Shown piece after piece: positions 7,981 to 18,377 of a stretch of DNA of 64,000 nucleotides. The translations under genes were made by a program, and so were the position numbers. Each line of letters starts with the position of its first letter. Position 1 is the stretch's first letter. The notes beneath the pieces were generated by a model. The model made no database searches. It saw only the letters and a program-made list of their open reading frames with translations, and was not told the DNA's origin. This stretch comes from Bordetella parapertussis. Its GTDB lineage: Bacteria > Pseudomonadota > Gammaproteobacteria > Burkholderiales > Burkholderiaceae_C. The DNA is taken from positions 62,001 through 126,000 of the forward strand of contig CAMBSK010000001.1 of assembly GCA_945870575.1 (NCBI GenBank). Direction: 5' to 3'.

Positions 7981-9432
7981 GTGAATTTTCATTTCAAAAA
8001 ACTGTACTTGAGTGGTCTGACAGCCTTGGCATCTGCCATGCTGTTGGCTACAGGCATGGCGCAGGCGCAAAGTACTGCTCAACGTGCTGTTGATGCAGCT
8101 AAAAAAATGTGTAACGGCAAGACCATCACCGTTGTATGGGAAGCCGGACTGCAATCGCTAGACCCTAAAAATTTCTCCGGTCCGATGTGGGAAAAACTCA
8201 CCAGTTGCAAGATCAACGTGATTGAGGTCCCCACCGCAGAAATGTTCACCAAAATCATGCAGGAATACCGCGCCGGTACCGGTGCTTATGACGCATTGAA
8301 CGTGATCCCGTCCTGGATGCCTGACCTGGTTCAGGCCGGTGCACTCGAGCCGCTGGACGCCATGGTGGACAAATACGCATACCGCGATGAACTGCAAAAA
8401 ATCGCGCCCACCTACCGCGATAACCAGATGAAGGTGAACGGCAAGATCTACGGTTTTCCAGATGATGGCGATGTCTTCATCATGTACTACCGTAAAGATA
8501 TTTTTGCCGATGCCGGATTGCGCAAAGACTTCAAAGCCAAGTTTAACTATGAACTGGCCCCACCTACAACTTGGAAACAATTTTCAGAAATCGGTCAATT
8601 CCTGACTGAAAAACTCAAAGCCAAAGGTACTTACGGCGCATCTCAGTTCCGTGAACCCGGTTACGGTAACTTCATGTTCCAGGAACGTTTCCGCAATGAA
8701 GGCGGCAAATTCTTTGACAGCAATATGAAAGCGCAAATCAACGGTCCGGCAGGCGTCAAGGTTTTGACCGACTGGCGCAATGAAAATAAATTCATGCCCC
8801 CGGGCGTGGAGAAATTCGGTTTTGTAGAAAACTTGGCTGTTTTCCTCAAAGGCGAAAGCGCCATGACCATTTCATGGCCGCCCTATGGCCGATTCGCTGC
8901 CGGTTACATCAAGGATGAAGCCATGAAGTGGGTGCCCGAGTCCAAAGTGGCCGGTAAAGTCGGTTACGCACTGCCACCAGGCGGTCATCCTGAACTGGCG
9001 GCCGGATTCGCTTTGTCTGTGACCTCTAACAGCAAGAACAAAGAACTCGCGTATTTGTTCATTCAGTGGCTCAACAGCGAAGAGATTTCCATGCAACGTG
9101 TGCAACTGCCTTACACATTGCGCGATCCCTTCCGTGACTCCCATTTCACCAGCAAAGAATACATGGCCAAATGGCCGGACGCCAAAGACTATCTGGCTGC
9201 GCTTCAAGCAGGTTCCAAAACTGGCTTGCTCGATTTGTCTTTGATTCAAACGGACAAATATGAAGAAGCACTGCGCCAGGGCATCAGCCGCTTGTGGGCC
9301 GGGGAAGATCCCAAGAAAATTCTGGACGATGTTGCCAAGTCATGGAATGAAACCACTCAAAAGGTCGGCGTAGACAAGCAAAAAGCTGTTTACAAGGCCT
9401 GGGCAGCCAAAGGCGGCGCTTATCCTAATTAA
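7981..9432 (+). CDS. ABC transporter substrate-binding protein (CUT1/family 1 type)
   Basis: 483 residues from the GTG at 7981, chosen because an AAGGAG ribosome site ends about six bases upstream and the protein then opens with a clean signal peptide (KK, hydrophobic stretch, AQAQ cleavage region near residue 30). It is an extracytoplasmic solute-binding protein of family 1, as for maltose, glycerol-phosphate and many other carbohydrates. It is somewhat longer than average. Frequent aromatic residues such as GFPDDGDVFIMYYRKD fit a sugar pocket. It heads the four-gene importer. The ligand is unknown; a sugar or sugar acid handled by the linked enzymes is likely. Confidence 0.85.
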   Translation: MNFHFKKLYLSGLTALASAMLLATGMAQAQSTAQRAVDAAKKMCNGKTITVVWEAGLQSLDPKNFSGPMWEKLTSCKINVIEVPTAEMFTKIMQEYRAGTGAYDALNVIPSWMPDLVQAGALEPLDAMVDKYAYRDELQKIAPTYRDNQMKVNGKIYGFPDDGDVFIMYYRKDIFADAGLRKDFKAKFNYELAPPTTWKQFSEIGQFLTEKLKAKGTYGASQFREPGYGNFMFQERFRNEGGKFFDSNMKAQINGPAGVKVLTDWRNENKFMPPGVEKFGFVENLAVFLKGESAMTISWPPYGRFAAGYIKDEAMKWVPESKVAGKVGYALPPGGHPELAAGFALSVTSNSKNKELAYLFIQWLNSEEISMQRVQLPYTLRDPFRDSHFTSKEYMAKWPDAKDYLAALQAGSKTGLLDLSLIQTDKYEEALRQGISRLWAGEDPKKILDDVAKSWNETTQKVGVDKQKAVYKAWAAKGGAYPN

Positions 9433-9467
9433 GCCATAAGCCTCTGTGTAGGTATACCGTCATCAGC

Positions 9468-9491
9468 GCAGCGCCGTTCTCACGGCGCTGC
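9468..9491 (+). promoter_or_regulatory. strong intercistronic hairpin after the substrate-binding protein gene
   Basis: GCAGCGCCGT (9468-9477) and ACGGCGCTGC (9482-9491) form a perfect 10-bp stem with a TCTC loop. No T run follows, so it is not a classic terminator. Such hairpins after binding-protein genes usually protect the upstream mRNA and let the binding protein be made in excess over the permeases. Confidence 0.75.
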
Positions 9492-9535
9492 CTGTTTGAC
9501 ACCTTGAATTCGTTGATCATCCGGTAGGCCTCGTC

Positions 9536-10432
9536 TTGAGACATTCTGTTGCTTCCCCCACTATCCATGACCAGCAAAAGTTGTTCGCACGCTTGCTGAT
9601 CGTCCCAGCCATGCTGGTGCTGTTGCTGGTGGCTGTTTTCCCCCTGATTTACATGATCCTTGTCAGCTTCCAGGGCATCACCATGATGGACAACAGTTCC
9701 GACTTTGTCGGGTTGGTGAATTACCGCGCTATTTTTGAAGACCAGCGGCTATGGGAAGCCGTCATGCATACCTTGATTTTTCTGGCCATTGCTCTGCCGT
9801 TGGAGTTATTCATCGGTTTGTCGATGGCGCAACTTTTTTTAAACAAATTGCCGGGTCGGCAAATCATGATCGGTCTGTTGGTACTGCCCGTGGTGGTTTC
9901 ACCCGTGGTGGCCGGTGCCATCTGGTCTTTGATGTTTGACAACCGCTTCGGTCCGATCAACCAGGTGTTGGGCTGGTTATTCGGACAAGAAATGACCATA
10001 CTCTGGACCATCAAACCCGAACTGGTCTACCCCGCCATTCTGGTCGCCGAGGTTTGGCAATGGACACCGTTTATGTTTTTGCTGCTTTTAGCCGCGCTGG
10101 CTAATGTCGATAAATCACAACTCGAAGCCGCAGCCATTGATGGCGCGGGTTACTGGCGCATATTTTTTCTGATTGTTCTTCCCTCTATTTGGCCGGTGAT
10201 GGCGATTGCACTGCTAATCCGCATGTTGGATTTATTCCGCTTGTTTGATGTGGTTTGGGCTCTGACCCAGGGCGGGCCTGGCACTATGACTGAAACCATT
10301 TCCATTTTTACTTACAACCAGGGCTTCAGACAATTTGAAACCAGCTATACCGCGGCAGTGGCTTTGCTGATCGTGGTCATGCTCAGTGTCGTGCTGATGT
10401 GGGCCTTAAAGCGTGTGGGATTATCAAGATGA
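9536..10432 (+). CDS. ABC transporter permease (MalF/UgpA-like)
   Basis: 298 residues with six predicted membrane helices, the usual size for a CUT1 permease. The cytoplasmic coupling motif EAAAIDGAGYWRIFFLIVLP that docks on the ATPase is present. The start is a TTG at 9536, because the first in-frame ATG lies inside the first membrane segment; this start is uncertain. Its stop overlaps the next permease start (ATGA), so the two are coupled. Confidence 0.87.
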   Translation: MRHSVASPTIHDQQKLFARLLIVPAMLVLLLVAVFPLIYMILVSFQGITMMDNSSDFVGLVNYRAIFEDQRLWEAVMHTLIFLAIALPLELFIGLSMAQLFLNKLPGRQIMIGLLVLPVVVSPVVAGAIWSLMFDNRFGPINQVLGWLFGQEMTILWTIKPELVYPAILVAEVWQWTPFMFLLLLAALANVDKSQLEAAAIDGAGYWRIFFLIVLPSIWPVMAIALLIRMLDLFRLFDVVWALTQGGPGTMTETISIFTYNQGFRQFETSYTAAVALLIVVMLSVVLMWALKRVGLSR

Positions 10433-11262
10433 ACCGTGTACCGCTCTCTTCCCGTATCAGCTTGGGGCTTCGCTTTAGCGCCGCCGTTTTGATCACGATT
10501 GCGTTTTTGTTTCCAGTCTATTGGCTGGCGATGAATTCGTTCAAAACCGCCGACGAGATTTACGCTTCTCCTCCCGTCTGGTGGCCGGCCGCGCTGCAAT
10601 GGAGCAACTATCTGGTGCTATTCAAAGACGGCGATGCGGTCTCGGTTTTTAACAGCCTGGTGGTGGCCTCTGTGTCCACTGTGCTTGCCATGAGCATAGG
10701 TACGCTGTGCGCCTACAGCCTGGCGCGTTACAAAACCGGTGGCGATGATTTGTCCAACTGGATCATTTCCCAGCGCATGGTGCCGCCGATTGCCGTGGTA
10801 TTTCCAATTTTTTTGCTTTATGTCTTCCTAGGTTGGGTGGACACTTATATCGGCATGATTTTGCTTTACACCGCGTTCAATCTTCCATATGTGATTTGGA
10901 TGATGCGCGGCTACATACAAGATATACCGCGTTCACTGGAAGAAGCTGCCTTGGTTGATGGTTGCACGCCTTGGGAGGTGTTTTACAAAGTAGTGCTTCC
11001 CATGTGCAAGGGCGGTTTGTTTGCCACCGCCATTTTTGCTTTCATATTTGCTTGGAACGAATTTTTATTTGCATTGGTACTTACACGCACCGAGGTCACC
11101 ACGTACACCGTACAAGTCACGCATTACTTCGGTGGTCAATCCAATTTCTGGACCAAAATCGCCGCCATGTCGGTACTCGGCACTTTGCCTGTGTTTATCG
11201 CGGTGGTCTTCATGCAACGTTACCTGGTCAGAGGCATTTCTCTGGGCGCGGTCAAAGGATAA
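10429..11262 (+). CDS. ABC transporter permease (MalG/UgpE-like)
   Basis: 277 residues from the ATG at 10429, which overlaps the preceding stop by four bases; a GTG ten codons upstream is an alternative. Six membrane helices and the coupling loop EEAALVDGCTPWEVFYKVVL identify the second CUT1 permease. FPVYWLAMNSFKTADEI near the N-terminus is typical of the MalG branch. It partners the permease at 9536 to form the channel heterodimer. Confidence 0.88.
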   Translation: MNRVPLSSRISLGLRFSAAVLITIAFLFPVYWLAMNSFKTADEIYASPPVWWPAALQWSNYLVLFKDGDAVSVFNSLVVASVSTVLAMSIGTLCAYSLARYKTGGDDLSNWIISQRMVPPIAVVFPIFLLYVFLGWVDTYIGMILLYTAFNLPYVIWMMRGYIQDIPRSLEEAALVDGCTPWEVFYKVVLPMCKGGLFATAIFAFIFAWNEFLFALVLTRTEVTTYTVQVTHYFGGQSNFWTKIAAMSVLGTLPVFIAVVFMQRYLVRGISLGAVKG

Positions 11263-11268
11263 AAACAC

Positions 11269-12381
11269 ATGGCGGATTTGCTTATCCAAGGGCTTCACAA
11301 ATACTATGGCAACAACCATGTGGTCAAAGGCATAGACCTGTCCATACCTGCCGGGGAATTCACTGTGCTGGTCGGTCAGTCAGGTTGCGGCAAAAGCACA
11401 TTGCTGCGAACCATTGCCGGTCTCGAGTACGCCGATCAAGGCAGCCTGTCTATCGCCGGTCAACGTGTCAACGACATGCCGCCGCGGGATCGCGACATCG
11501 CCATGGTGTTTCAAAACTATGCGCTCTACCCGTATATGACAGTGTTTGACAATATCGCTTTTGGTTTGCGCGCGCGTAAAAACCCGGCGGCTGACATACC
11601 GGGCAAAGTACAGCGCGCCGCCGATATGCTGGCTATCAGCCATTTGCTGGACAGATATCCCCGACAGTTATCAGGCGGTCAGTTGCAACGCGTGGCCATC
11701 GGTCGCGCCGTGGTGCGGGATGCGCGTTTGTATTTGTTTGACGAACCCTTGTCCAACCTGGACGCTCAACTGCGCGACGAGATGCGCGGCGAAATCAAGC
11801 GACTGCACCAGGAACTGGGCAAGACCATGATTTATGTCACCCACGATCAAATCGAAGCCATGACGCTGGCTGACAGGATTGTGTTGATGCGCGAAGGACA
11901 GATCGAACAACAAGGTGCTCCCCTTGAATTGTTTGAGCATCCGCGCACTCGTTATGTAGCCGGTTTCCTCGGATCGCCTTCTATGAATTTCATTCCTGCG
12001 GTGCTGCACTCAGACAGCCAAGGCTTGAACGCGCAGATTGCGCCCGGTTTATCGCTGAGACTGCCCCCGGGGCGTTTTGGTCATTTGCACACCAGAACTG
12101 GCATGGCCATAGAACTCGGCATACGGCCTGAACATATGCGCAAACAAGCTTCAGAACACGAAGATATTGCGCAAATCAATGTTGATATTGAACTGGTGCA
12201 GCCCACGGGCTCACGCACTTTTGTCGAATTCAAACTCGGGGCTTCCGCTACGGTTGCAGAATTGCTGGCCCGCGATGTGCATCGCAGCGGCGAGCGGTTG
12301 GCATTAGAGATAGATATGAACCGCGTCATCGTCATCGATCCCACCAGCGGCTTGGTGATTGCCAATGGCGCAACCGTTTGA
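11269..12381 (+). CDS. ABC transporter ATP-binding protein (MalK/UgpC family)
   Basis: 370 residues. The nucleotide-binding domain shows Walker A GQSGCGKST, Q-loop VFQNYALYP, signature LSGGQLQRVAIGRA, Walker B LYLFDEPLSNLD and H-loop VTHDQIEAM. The C-terminal third is the OB-fold (TOBE) domain of MalK-type subunits, containing ELGIRPEHM. It energises the importer formed by the preceding three genes and starts six bases after the second permease. Confidence 0.92.
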   Translation: MADLLIQGLHKYYGNNHVVKGIDLSIPAGEFTVLVGQSGCGKSTLLRTIAGLEYADQGSLSIAGQRVNDMPPRDRDIAMVFQNYALYPYMTVFDNIAFGLRARKNPAADIPGKVQRAADMLAISHLLDRYPRQLSGGQLQRVAIGRAVVRDARLYLFDEPLSNLDAQLRDEMRGEIKRLHQELGKTMIYVTHDQIEAMTLADRIVLMREGQIEQQGAPLELFEHPRTRYVAGFLGSPSMNFIPAVLHSDSQGLNAQIAPGLSLRLPPGRFGHLHTRTGMAIELGIRPEHMRKQASEHEDIAQINVDIELVQPTGSRTFVEFKLGASATVAELLARDVHRSGERLALEIDMNRVIVIDPTSGLVIANGATV

Positions 12382-12400
12382 TTTTTTTCAGGAGCACACC

Positions 12401-14392
12401 ATGGCATTGGCAGAACCTTCCTCATTCATCAAAACTACCGGTACCTTGGAAGCCGACACAGCGGGAAAAACGCTGGTAGCAGGCGCGCTGTCTGTCGAAT
12501 TTGATAATGGTAATTTACGCTACATACGCCTCAAAGGTGTCGAGGTATTGCGTGCACTCTCCTTTCTGGTGCGGGATGAAAACTGGGGCACTTACACGCC
12601 CGTGTTGCGCAATCTGTCCATCAAACAGCAGCCCAGCAGCTTTGTCATCAGTTACCAGGCCAGTTGCACACGCCATGACCAATCGATTGACTATGAAGCG
12701 CATATCGAAGGCCACGCAGACGGTTCGCTTATTTTTCGTGGCAAGGCCACGCCTACAACCGATTTTCTGACTGCGCGTACCGGTTTCGTGGTGCTGCATC
12801 CGCTCACAGGCGTGGTTGGTCAGATGCTCAAGGTTGAGCATGTAGACGGCACGGTGACGGAAAGTCAATTTCCTGAACAGGTCAACCCTGACTGCCCGTT
12901 TCGCAATATCAGAGCTTTGTCACACCAGGTGTTGCCCGGCGTGTGGGCGCGTTGCGTCATGCAAGGCGATGCGTTTGAAATGGAGGACCACCGCAACTGG
13001 ACAGACTCTTCATTCAAAACCTATGTGCGTCCGCTGTCGCGCCCCTGGCCTTACGCCTTGCCTGCCGGTGAAGCGATTGAGCAATCGGTCAGTCTGCATT
13101 TTTCAGGGCCTGTCCCCGGGCATGCTTCTTTGGCGAAAGCCGCGGCTTTGCAAGTCCGGGTCGGTTCTGCTTTAGACACGGTCATTCCGCCCATCGGTCT
13201 GGGCGTTCCAGCTGAAGAAGTGGATAACGCACTGTCCAAACTTCCGTTAATGAAAAAACTGGCGCCCAAATTCTTAGTGTGCTTCTTCGATCCACGCCAA
13301 CACCACGACCAAGCCTTGTTGCGTCAATACGCACAACTCAGCCGCGCATTGAAAGCTGAAGTGATGCTCGAAGTGGTGGTGCAAAGCCTGGATGGTTTTG
13401 CGGCGGAACTCATGCAGTTAGCGGCGCATGCTCGGGCGGTTGGTTTGCAACCGGATATGGTCTGCGTCTGTCCTGTGGGGCATTTAAAGTCGGTGCTGCC
13501 TGGCGGCATTTACCCGCCTGCGCCTGAGTTGGATTCGCTTTATCTGGCGGCGCGCCAAGCTTTCCCGACAGCACAACTGGGTGGCGGTATGTTTTCATTT
13601 TTCACCGAACTCAACCGCAAACGCCCACCTTGCGAAGCGCTGGACTTCATCACCAATTCCACCAGCCCTATCGTGCATGCAGCCGATGACCGATCGGTGA
13701 TGGAAACCTTGGAAGCCGTGCCTTGGCAGATTGACACAGCCAAACATTTCTCGGGCGGCAAACCGCACCACGTAGGACCTAGCGGCATAGGCGCGCGCGA
13801 TAACCCGCACGGAGCGCGTTTCTCGGACAACGCTAACAACAGTCGAGTTTGTCTCGCCAAAATGGACCCGCGTCAGCGCGGCCTGTTTTCAGCCGCGTGG
13901 ACCTTGGGCTATGTCAGCACGCTTGTGCATACAGGTGTGGCGCGCATCAGCATGGCCGCACCTACAGGACCACTGGGTGTGATTTATTCACGCCAGGCTG
14001 ATCAAGCTCAGCCATGGTTTGACAATTTGTCTGCGTCAATGGCTGGACACACGGTTTATCCGGTGTTTCATACCTTGGCATCTTTGAATTGCGCCTCCGG
14101 ACACAAACTGCTGAATATCAGCAACAGCGATTCGCAGCGACTTGCCAGCCTGGGTTGGCAGGAGAAAGAAGGTAAACGGATTTTGCTGGCTAACTTGAGC
14201 GCACAGCCCTTAAAGATAGACCTCAGCGGCTTAGGCAAAAAAGCGTGTGTAGGTGTGTTGGATGAACAGAGTTTTGTGCAGGCCAGCACGGATTCACACG
14301 CATTCCGGCTCGCCAGCCATTGGCTTGACAGTAAAAAAGGCTTGACCCTAGGCGCATACGCCGTGGCCTGTGTGTTTGATCCGCAAGGATGA
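12401..14392 (+). CDS. apnL: D-apionate lactonase-like protein
   Basis: 663 residues from the ATG at 12401, chosen for the CAGGAG ribosome site 6-12 bases upstream. The protein has an N-terminal beta-rich domain (GNLRYIRLKGVEVLRAL, LVRDENWGTYTP), a middle barrel-like region (residues about 220-560, with GPSGIGARDNPHG and MDPRQRGLFSAAWTLGY) and a short C-terminal domain. From memory this matches the family named D-apionate lactonase (ApnL), which opens apionolactone in D-apiose breakdown. It has no signal peptide, so it is cytosolic. It ends the operon 20 bases after the ATPase gene. No alignment could be run, so the exact activity is tentative; other aldonolactones are possible. Confidence 0.55.
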   Translation: MALAEPSSFIKTTGTLEADTAGKTLVAGALSVEFDNGNLRYIRLKGVEVLRALSFLVRDENWGTYTPVLRNLSIKQQPSSFVISYQASCTRHDQSIDYEAHIEGHADGSLIFRGKATPTTDFLTARTGFVVLHPLTGVVGQMLKVEHVDGTVTESQFPEQVNPDCPFRNIRALSHQVLPGVWARCVMQGDAFEMEDHRNWTDSSFKTYVRPLSRPWPYALPAGEAIEQSVSLHFSGPVPGHASLAKAAALQVRVGSALDTVIPPIGLGVPAEEVDNALSKLPLMKKLAPKFLVCFFDPRQHHDQALLRQYAQLSRALKAEVMLEVVVQSLDGFAAELMQLAAHARAVGLQPDMVCVCPVGHLKSVLPGGIYPPAPELDSLYLAARQAFPTAQLGGGMFSFFTELNRKRPPCEALDFITNSTSPIVHAADDRSVMETLEAVPWQIDTAKHFSGGKPHHVGPSGIGARDNPHGARFSDNANNSRVCLAKMDPRQRGLFSAAWTLGYVSTLVHTGVARISMAAPTGPLGVIYSRQADQAQPWFDNLSASMAGHTVYPVFHTLASLNCASGHKLLNISNSDSQRLASLGWQEKEGKRILLANLSAQPLKIDLSGLGKKACVGVLDEQSFVQASTDSHAFRLASHWLDSKKGLTLGAYAVACVFDPQG

Positions 14393-14413
14393 TGGCCTGC
14401 CGGTGAAACCTTA

Positions 14414-15115
14414 TCAAAGAGGCAGAGGTTTACCGTCGTAATTCAAAAATGCGCCCGACTGCTTGAGCGTCAAGCCACGGAATCGAGCCAGTAGACCGGC
14501 AGCGCTTTCCTCAGGGCTGATATCGGCACCTGCGCCGCCCATGTCGGTACGTACCCAGCCGGGATGAAATGAAGTCACGGTGATACCGGAAGATTTGAGT
14601 TCATGCGCCAAAGTCACCATCAAATTGTTTGCACCTGCTTTGGACGCGCGGTAAAAGTGGGCGGATGTGCCTTGGTGCTGTTGGCTGCCCATGTAGGAAG
14701 AGATGATGGCGATGCGCGGGTATTTGCTGGACTTCAGCTGGCTTAAAAAAGCCCGGGCAGTGAAAAAAGGCCCTGCCATATTCGTCATCAAGACCTCTGA
14801 AATAGCGGCGGCATTGTTGTCTGCGTCTTCGATACCGCCACGCGCGCTGATGACGCCGGCGTTGCAAACCACCACATCGATAGCGCCCTTGACCTGCGCG
14901 GCAATCGAATTCAGCGCCGCTTCGTCGCAAGTATCGGCGGCGTAAACAACGCCTGCGCCGTCGGATTTTTCAATCAATGCGTTCAATTCAGTGGCTTTGG
15001 CCGGTTGGCGACACACTGCGATTAAGCGGTCACCGGCGGCCAACACACCTCGGGACATTTCGAGGCCGATGCCTCGGTTGGCGCCGGTGATGAGGTAAGT
15101 GTCAGTCATATTCAT
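14414..15115 (-). CDS. short-chain dehydrogenase/reductase
   Basis: 233 residues of a classical SDR: cofactor motif TGANRGIG near residue 10, NAG (VVCNAGVI), catalytic Ser in IISSYMG, and YRASK supplying Tyr and Lys. The R in TGANRG gives no firm choice between NAD and NADP. The ATG at 15115 overlaps the guaA stop (ATGA), so it may be translated from the gua transcript. It converges on the apnL-like gene, and a role in that pathway is possible but not shown. Confidence 0.85.
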   Translation of the reverse strand: MNMTDTYLITGANRGIGLEMSRGVLAAGDRLIAVCRQPAKATELNALIEKSDGAGVVYAADTCDEAALNSIAAQVKGAIDVVVCNAGVISARGGIEDADNNAAAISEVLMTNMAGPFFTARAFLSQLKSSKYPRIAIISSYMGSQQHQGTSAHFYRASKAGANNLMVTLAHELKSSGITVTSFHPGWVRTDMGGAGADISPEESAAGLLARFRGLTLKQSGAFLNYDGKPLPL

Positions 15116-16764
15116 TCCCACTCTATGGTCGCCGGCGGTTTGCTGCTCACATCCATCACCACCCTATTGATGCCACGCACTTCATTGATGATGCGCCCGG
15201 ATACTTTCTTGAGCAAACCATACGGCAGTTCTGCCCAGTCAGCTGTCATGAAATCGCTGGTAATGACTGCGCGCAGAGCCACCACGTAGTCGTAGGTACG
15301 GCCGTCGCCCATCACACCGACAGACTTCACCGGCAGAAACACAGCGAAGGCCTGACTGGTGGCTTCATACCAATTGCGTGGGGCTTGCGTGCCGCCAAAT
15401 GCCACGGCGGATGCATCCCCAGTGAATGGCGTATTGCGCAGTTCCTCAATAAAGATAGCGTCTGCTCTGCGCAGCAAATCAGCGAATTCAGATTTCACTT
15501 CGCCGAGTATGCGCACGCCCAAGCCAGGGCCGGGAAACGGATGGCGGTACACCATGTCGTAAGGCAAACCCAAAGCTACGCCAAGCTCGCGCACTTCGTC
15601 TTTGAACAAATCTCGCAAGGGTTCTAAGAGTTTCAAACCGAGTTGTTCGGGCAAGCCGCCAACGTTGTGGTGGCTTTTAATGGTGACGGCTTTTTTGCTT
15701 TTCGCGCCGCCGCTCTCAATCACATCCGGGTATATCGTGCCTTGCGCCAGATAGGTTGCACCTTTGTGCCCGCCGTCGCCCGCTTTCAATTTGGCGGCTT
15801 GTTCTTTGAACACGGTGACAAATTCAGCGCCTATGATTTTGCGTTTGGCTTCTGGATCGCTGACACCTGCGAGCTTGCCTAAAAACAATGCACTCGCATC
15901 CACGCGTACCACGCGCGCATGCAGTTGTCCGGCAAACATGGCCATGACCGCATCGCCTTCATTCAATCGCAACAATCCGTGATCCACAAAAACACAGGTG
16001 AGTTGATCGCCGATGGCGCGGTGTATCAATGCAGCCGCAACCGATGAATCGACGCCGCCTGACAAACCCAAAATCACTTCTTCATCACCGACTTTTTCGC
16101 GAATGCGCGCCACGGCTTCTTCGACATAACCGGTCATCACCCAATCGGCATTCGTTCGGCATATATCCAACACAAAACGGTTCAACAAGGCTTTGCCTTG
16201 TATTGTGTGCGTGACTTCAGGGTGGAATTGCACGCCGTAAAAATGACGTGATTCATCAGCCATCCCAGCGATGGGACAACTGTCGGTGCTGGCCATCAGC
16301 TTGAAGCCGGGAGGAAGCTCTGTCACCTTGTCGCCGTGGCTCATCCACACCTTGAGAATGCCGTGGCCCTCGGGCGTGGTGAAGTCGGCGATGTCTTTCA
16401 ACAAATCGGTATGGCCGCGCGCGCGCACTTCGGCGTAGCCGAATTCGCGCTGATGCCCGCTTTCCACTTTGCCGCCGAGTTGTTGCGACATGATTTGCAT
16501 GCCGTAGCAAATGCCCAGCACGGGAATGCCCAACTCAAACACCAGCGAGGGCGCGCTGTCAGTGTCGTCTTCGTAAACACTGGCGTGGCTGCCGGACAAA
16601 ATAATGCCTTTGAGCATGCCGTCGGCGGCATAATCGCGCAGCCAATCGTTGCTGACATCGCAAGGATGGACTTCGCAATACACATGCGCTTCGCGCACTC
16701 GGCGAGCAATCAGTTGCGTGACCTGCGAGCCGAAATCAAGAATCAGTATTTTGTGGTGTGCCAT
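15112..16764 (-). CDS. guaA: GMP synthase (glutamine-hydrolysing)
   Basis: 550 residues. It aminates XMP to GMP with glutamine and ATP. The class I glutaminase domain shows GICYGMQ (nucleophile Cys) and HPEVTHT, and the ATP-pyrophosphatase loop is [10 protein letters not shown]. The C-terminal dimerisation domain ends in PPATIEWE, as in other GuaA proteins. It is slightly longer than the E. coli enzyme (525). guaB lies 39 bases upstream, giving a guaB-guaA operon. Confidence 0.97.
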   Translation of the reverse strand: MAHHKILILDFGSQVTQLIARRVREAHVYCEVHPCDVSNDWLRDYAADGMLKGIILSGSHASVYEDDTDSAPSLVFELGIPVLGICYGMQIMSQQLGGKVESGHQREFGYAEVRARGHTDLLKDIADFTTPEGHGILKVWMSHGDKVTELPPGFKLMASTDSCPIAGMADESRHFYGVQFHPEVTHTIQGKALLNRFVLDICRTNADWVMTGYVEEAVARIREKVGDEEVILGLSGGVDSSVAAALIHRAIGDQLTCVFVDHGLLRLNEGDAVMAMFAGQLHARVVRVDASALFLGKLAGVSDPEAKRKIIGAEFVTVFKEQAAKLKAGDGGHKGATYLAQGTIYPDVIESGGAKSKKAVTIKSHHNVGGLPEQLGLKLLEPLRDLFKDEVRELGVALGLPYDMVYRHPFPGPGLGVRILGEVKSEFADLLRRADAIFIEELRNTPFTGDASAVAFGGTQAPRNWYEATSQAFAVFLPVKSVGVMGDGRTYDYVVALRAVITSDFMTADWAELPYGLLKKVSGRIINEVRGINRVVMDVSSKPPATIEWE

Positions 16765-16803
16765 GGAAGTTCTGAAATGCAGACAAACAAGTCTTAGGGA
16801 ACA

Positions 16804-18273
16804 TCAATCCGCGCGGTAATTCGGCGCTTCCTTGGTGATTTGCACATCGTGCACATGGCTTTCGCGCATACCGGCCACAGAAATCTCCACAAACTCAGCG
16901 CGGTTGCGCATGGCGTCAATGCTGGCACAGCCGCAGTAACCCATGGCGGCGCGCACGCCACCGGCCATCTGGTACACGATGCTGACCATGGAACCTTTGT
17001 ACGGCACGCGGCCTTCAATACCTTCCGGCACCAGTTTGTCGGCATTCGGGTTGCCCGTGGTGGCCTCTTGGAAATAACGGTCGGCGCTGCCCTGCTGCAT
17101 GGCACCTATGCTGCCCATGCCTCGGTAGCTTTTGTAGCTTCGGCCCTGGTACAAAATGATTTCACCAGGCGCTTCTTCGGTACCGGCGAACATGCCTCCC
17201 ATCATGATGCTGGAGGCCCCGGCTGCAATCGCTTTGGCGATGTCGCCGCTGTAGCGAATGCCACCATCAGCAATCAAAGGAACACCACTGCCGTGCAAGG
17301 CCATGGCTACGTTGTCGATGGCGGTAATTTGCGGCACACCGACACCGGCAACGATGCGCGTGGTGCAAATCGAGCCCGGGCCAATGCCGACCTTGACCGC
17401 ATCCGCACCGGCCTCAGCCAATGCCAACGCAGCCGCACCGGTGGCGATATTGCCGCCTACCACGTCAATGTCCGGATAGTTTTGTTTGACCCAGCGGACC
17501 CGCTCTATCACGCCGTGGCTGTGGCCGTGAGCGGTATCAACAACAATGGCGTCAACACCGGCGCGAACCAGAGCTTCTACGCGTTCTTCTGTGCCGGGGC
17601 CTACGCCCACCGCCGCGCCTACCCGCAAACGCCCAGCGCTGTCGCGCGCCGCATTCGGGAAACTGGTTTGCTTGGTGATGTCTTTGACGGTGATCAAACC
17701 TTTGAGCTCGAAAGCCTCATTGATCACCAGCAGTCGCTCTAGCTTGTGTTTGTTCAACAAAGCCTTGGCTTGCTCGGGTGTGGTGCCTTCAGGCACAGTA
17801 ATCAGACGCTCGCGCGGCGTCATGATGTCTTTGATTTGCAAATCGTAGCGCGACTCAAAACGCAAATCGCGGTTGGTGACGATGCCGACCACTTTGCCCG
17901 CATCACACACCGGGAAACCGGAAATGCCTAGTTCGTCTGACAAGGCCATGACCTGGCGCACCGTGTGTTGCGGCGTGATGATGACCGGATCAAGCACAAC
18001 GCCGCTTTCATAGCGCTTGACTTTGGCCACTTCGGCGGCCTGCTCAAGTGCTGTCAGGTTTTTATGCACGATGCCCATACCGCCCTCTTGGGCAATGGCA
18101 ATGGCCAGCCTGGCTTCTGTGACCGTGTCCATGGCGGCAGACACCAGCGGCAGGTTCAGCGAGATGCGGCGTGAAAACTGGGTGGAAAGGCGGGTGTCCT
18201 TGGGCAGGACTTGGGAGTATGCGGGGACCAACAACACATCGTCGAAGGTCAGCGCTTTGCCAAGAAGGCGCAT
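16804..18273 (-). CDS. guaB: inosine-5'-monophosphate dehydrogenase
   Basis: 489 residues from the ATG at 18273, supported by GGAG nine bases upstream and the conserved start [15 protein letters not shown]. It oxidises IMP to XMP, the first committed step to GMP. Catalytic Cys is in GSICTTRIV, the IMP/K+ loop is GVGVPQ, and two CBS modules sit at about 95-210 ([21 protein letters not shown]). It is first in the gua operon, with a candidate promoter at 18287-18313. Confidence 0.97.
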   Translation of the reverse strand: MRLLGKALTFDDVLLVPAYSQVLPKDTRLSTQFSRRISLNLPLVSAAMDTVTEARLAIAIAQEGGMGIVHKNLTALEQAAEVAKVKRYESGVVLDPVIITPQHTVRQVMALSDELGISGFPVCDAGKVVGIVTNRDLRFESRYDLQIKDIMTPRERLITVPEGTTPEQAKALLNKHKLERLLVINEAFELKGLITVKDITKQTSFPNAARDSAGRLRVGAAVGVGPGTEERVEALVRAGVDAIVVDTAHGHSHGVIERVRWVKQNYPDIDVVGGNIATGAAALALAEAGADAVKVGIGPGSICTTRIVAGVGVPQITAIDNVAMALHGSGVPLIADGGIRYSGDIAKAIAAGASSIMMGGMFAGTEEAPGEIILYQGRSYKSYRGMGSIGAMQQGSADRYFQEATTGNPNADKLVPEGIEGRVPYKGSMVSIVYQMAGGVRAAMGYCGCASIDAMRNRAEFVEISVAGMRESHVHDVQITKEAPNYRAD

Positions 18274-18286
18274 AGGGTAGATCTCC

Positions 18287-18313
18287 AAAAAATAGATTCT
18301 ACCGATCCTGTCG
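18287..18313 (-). promoter_or_regulatory. candidate guaB promoter element (TAGAAT)
   Basis: On the minus strand ACAGGATCGGTAGAATCTA, followed by a T run, lies 23-28 bases upstream of the guaB start. A near-identical block precedes hisZ-purA (26480-26505). TAGAAT is a good -10 box. The -35 region is weak. Confidence 0.4.
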
Positions 18314-18377
18314 CAGTTACTTTTTCAAAACGAGCTTGACCGCTCAGAATGAATATGAAAGCATACTATTGGGCGGT

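Noticed and set aside
16840-17742. 300-codon open frame on the plus strand
   Set aside because: It is antisense to guaB, has low-complexity His/Ala/Gly content and no motif.
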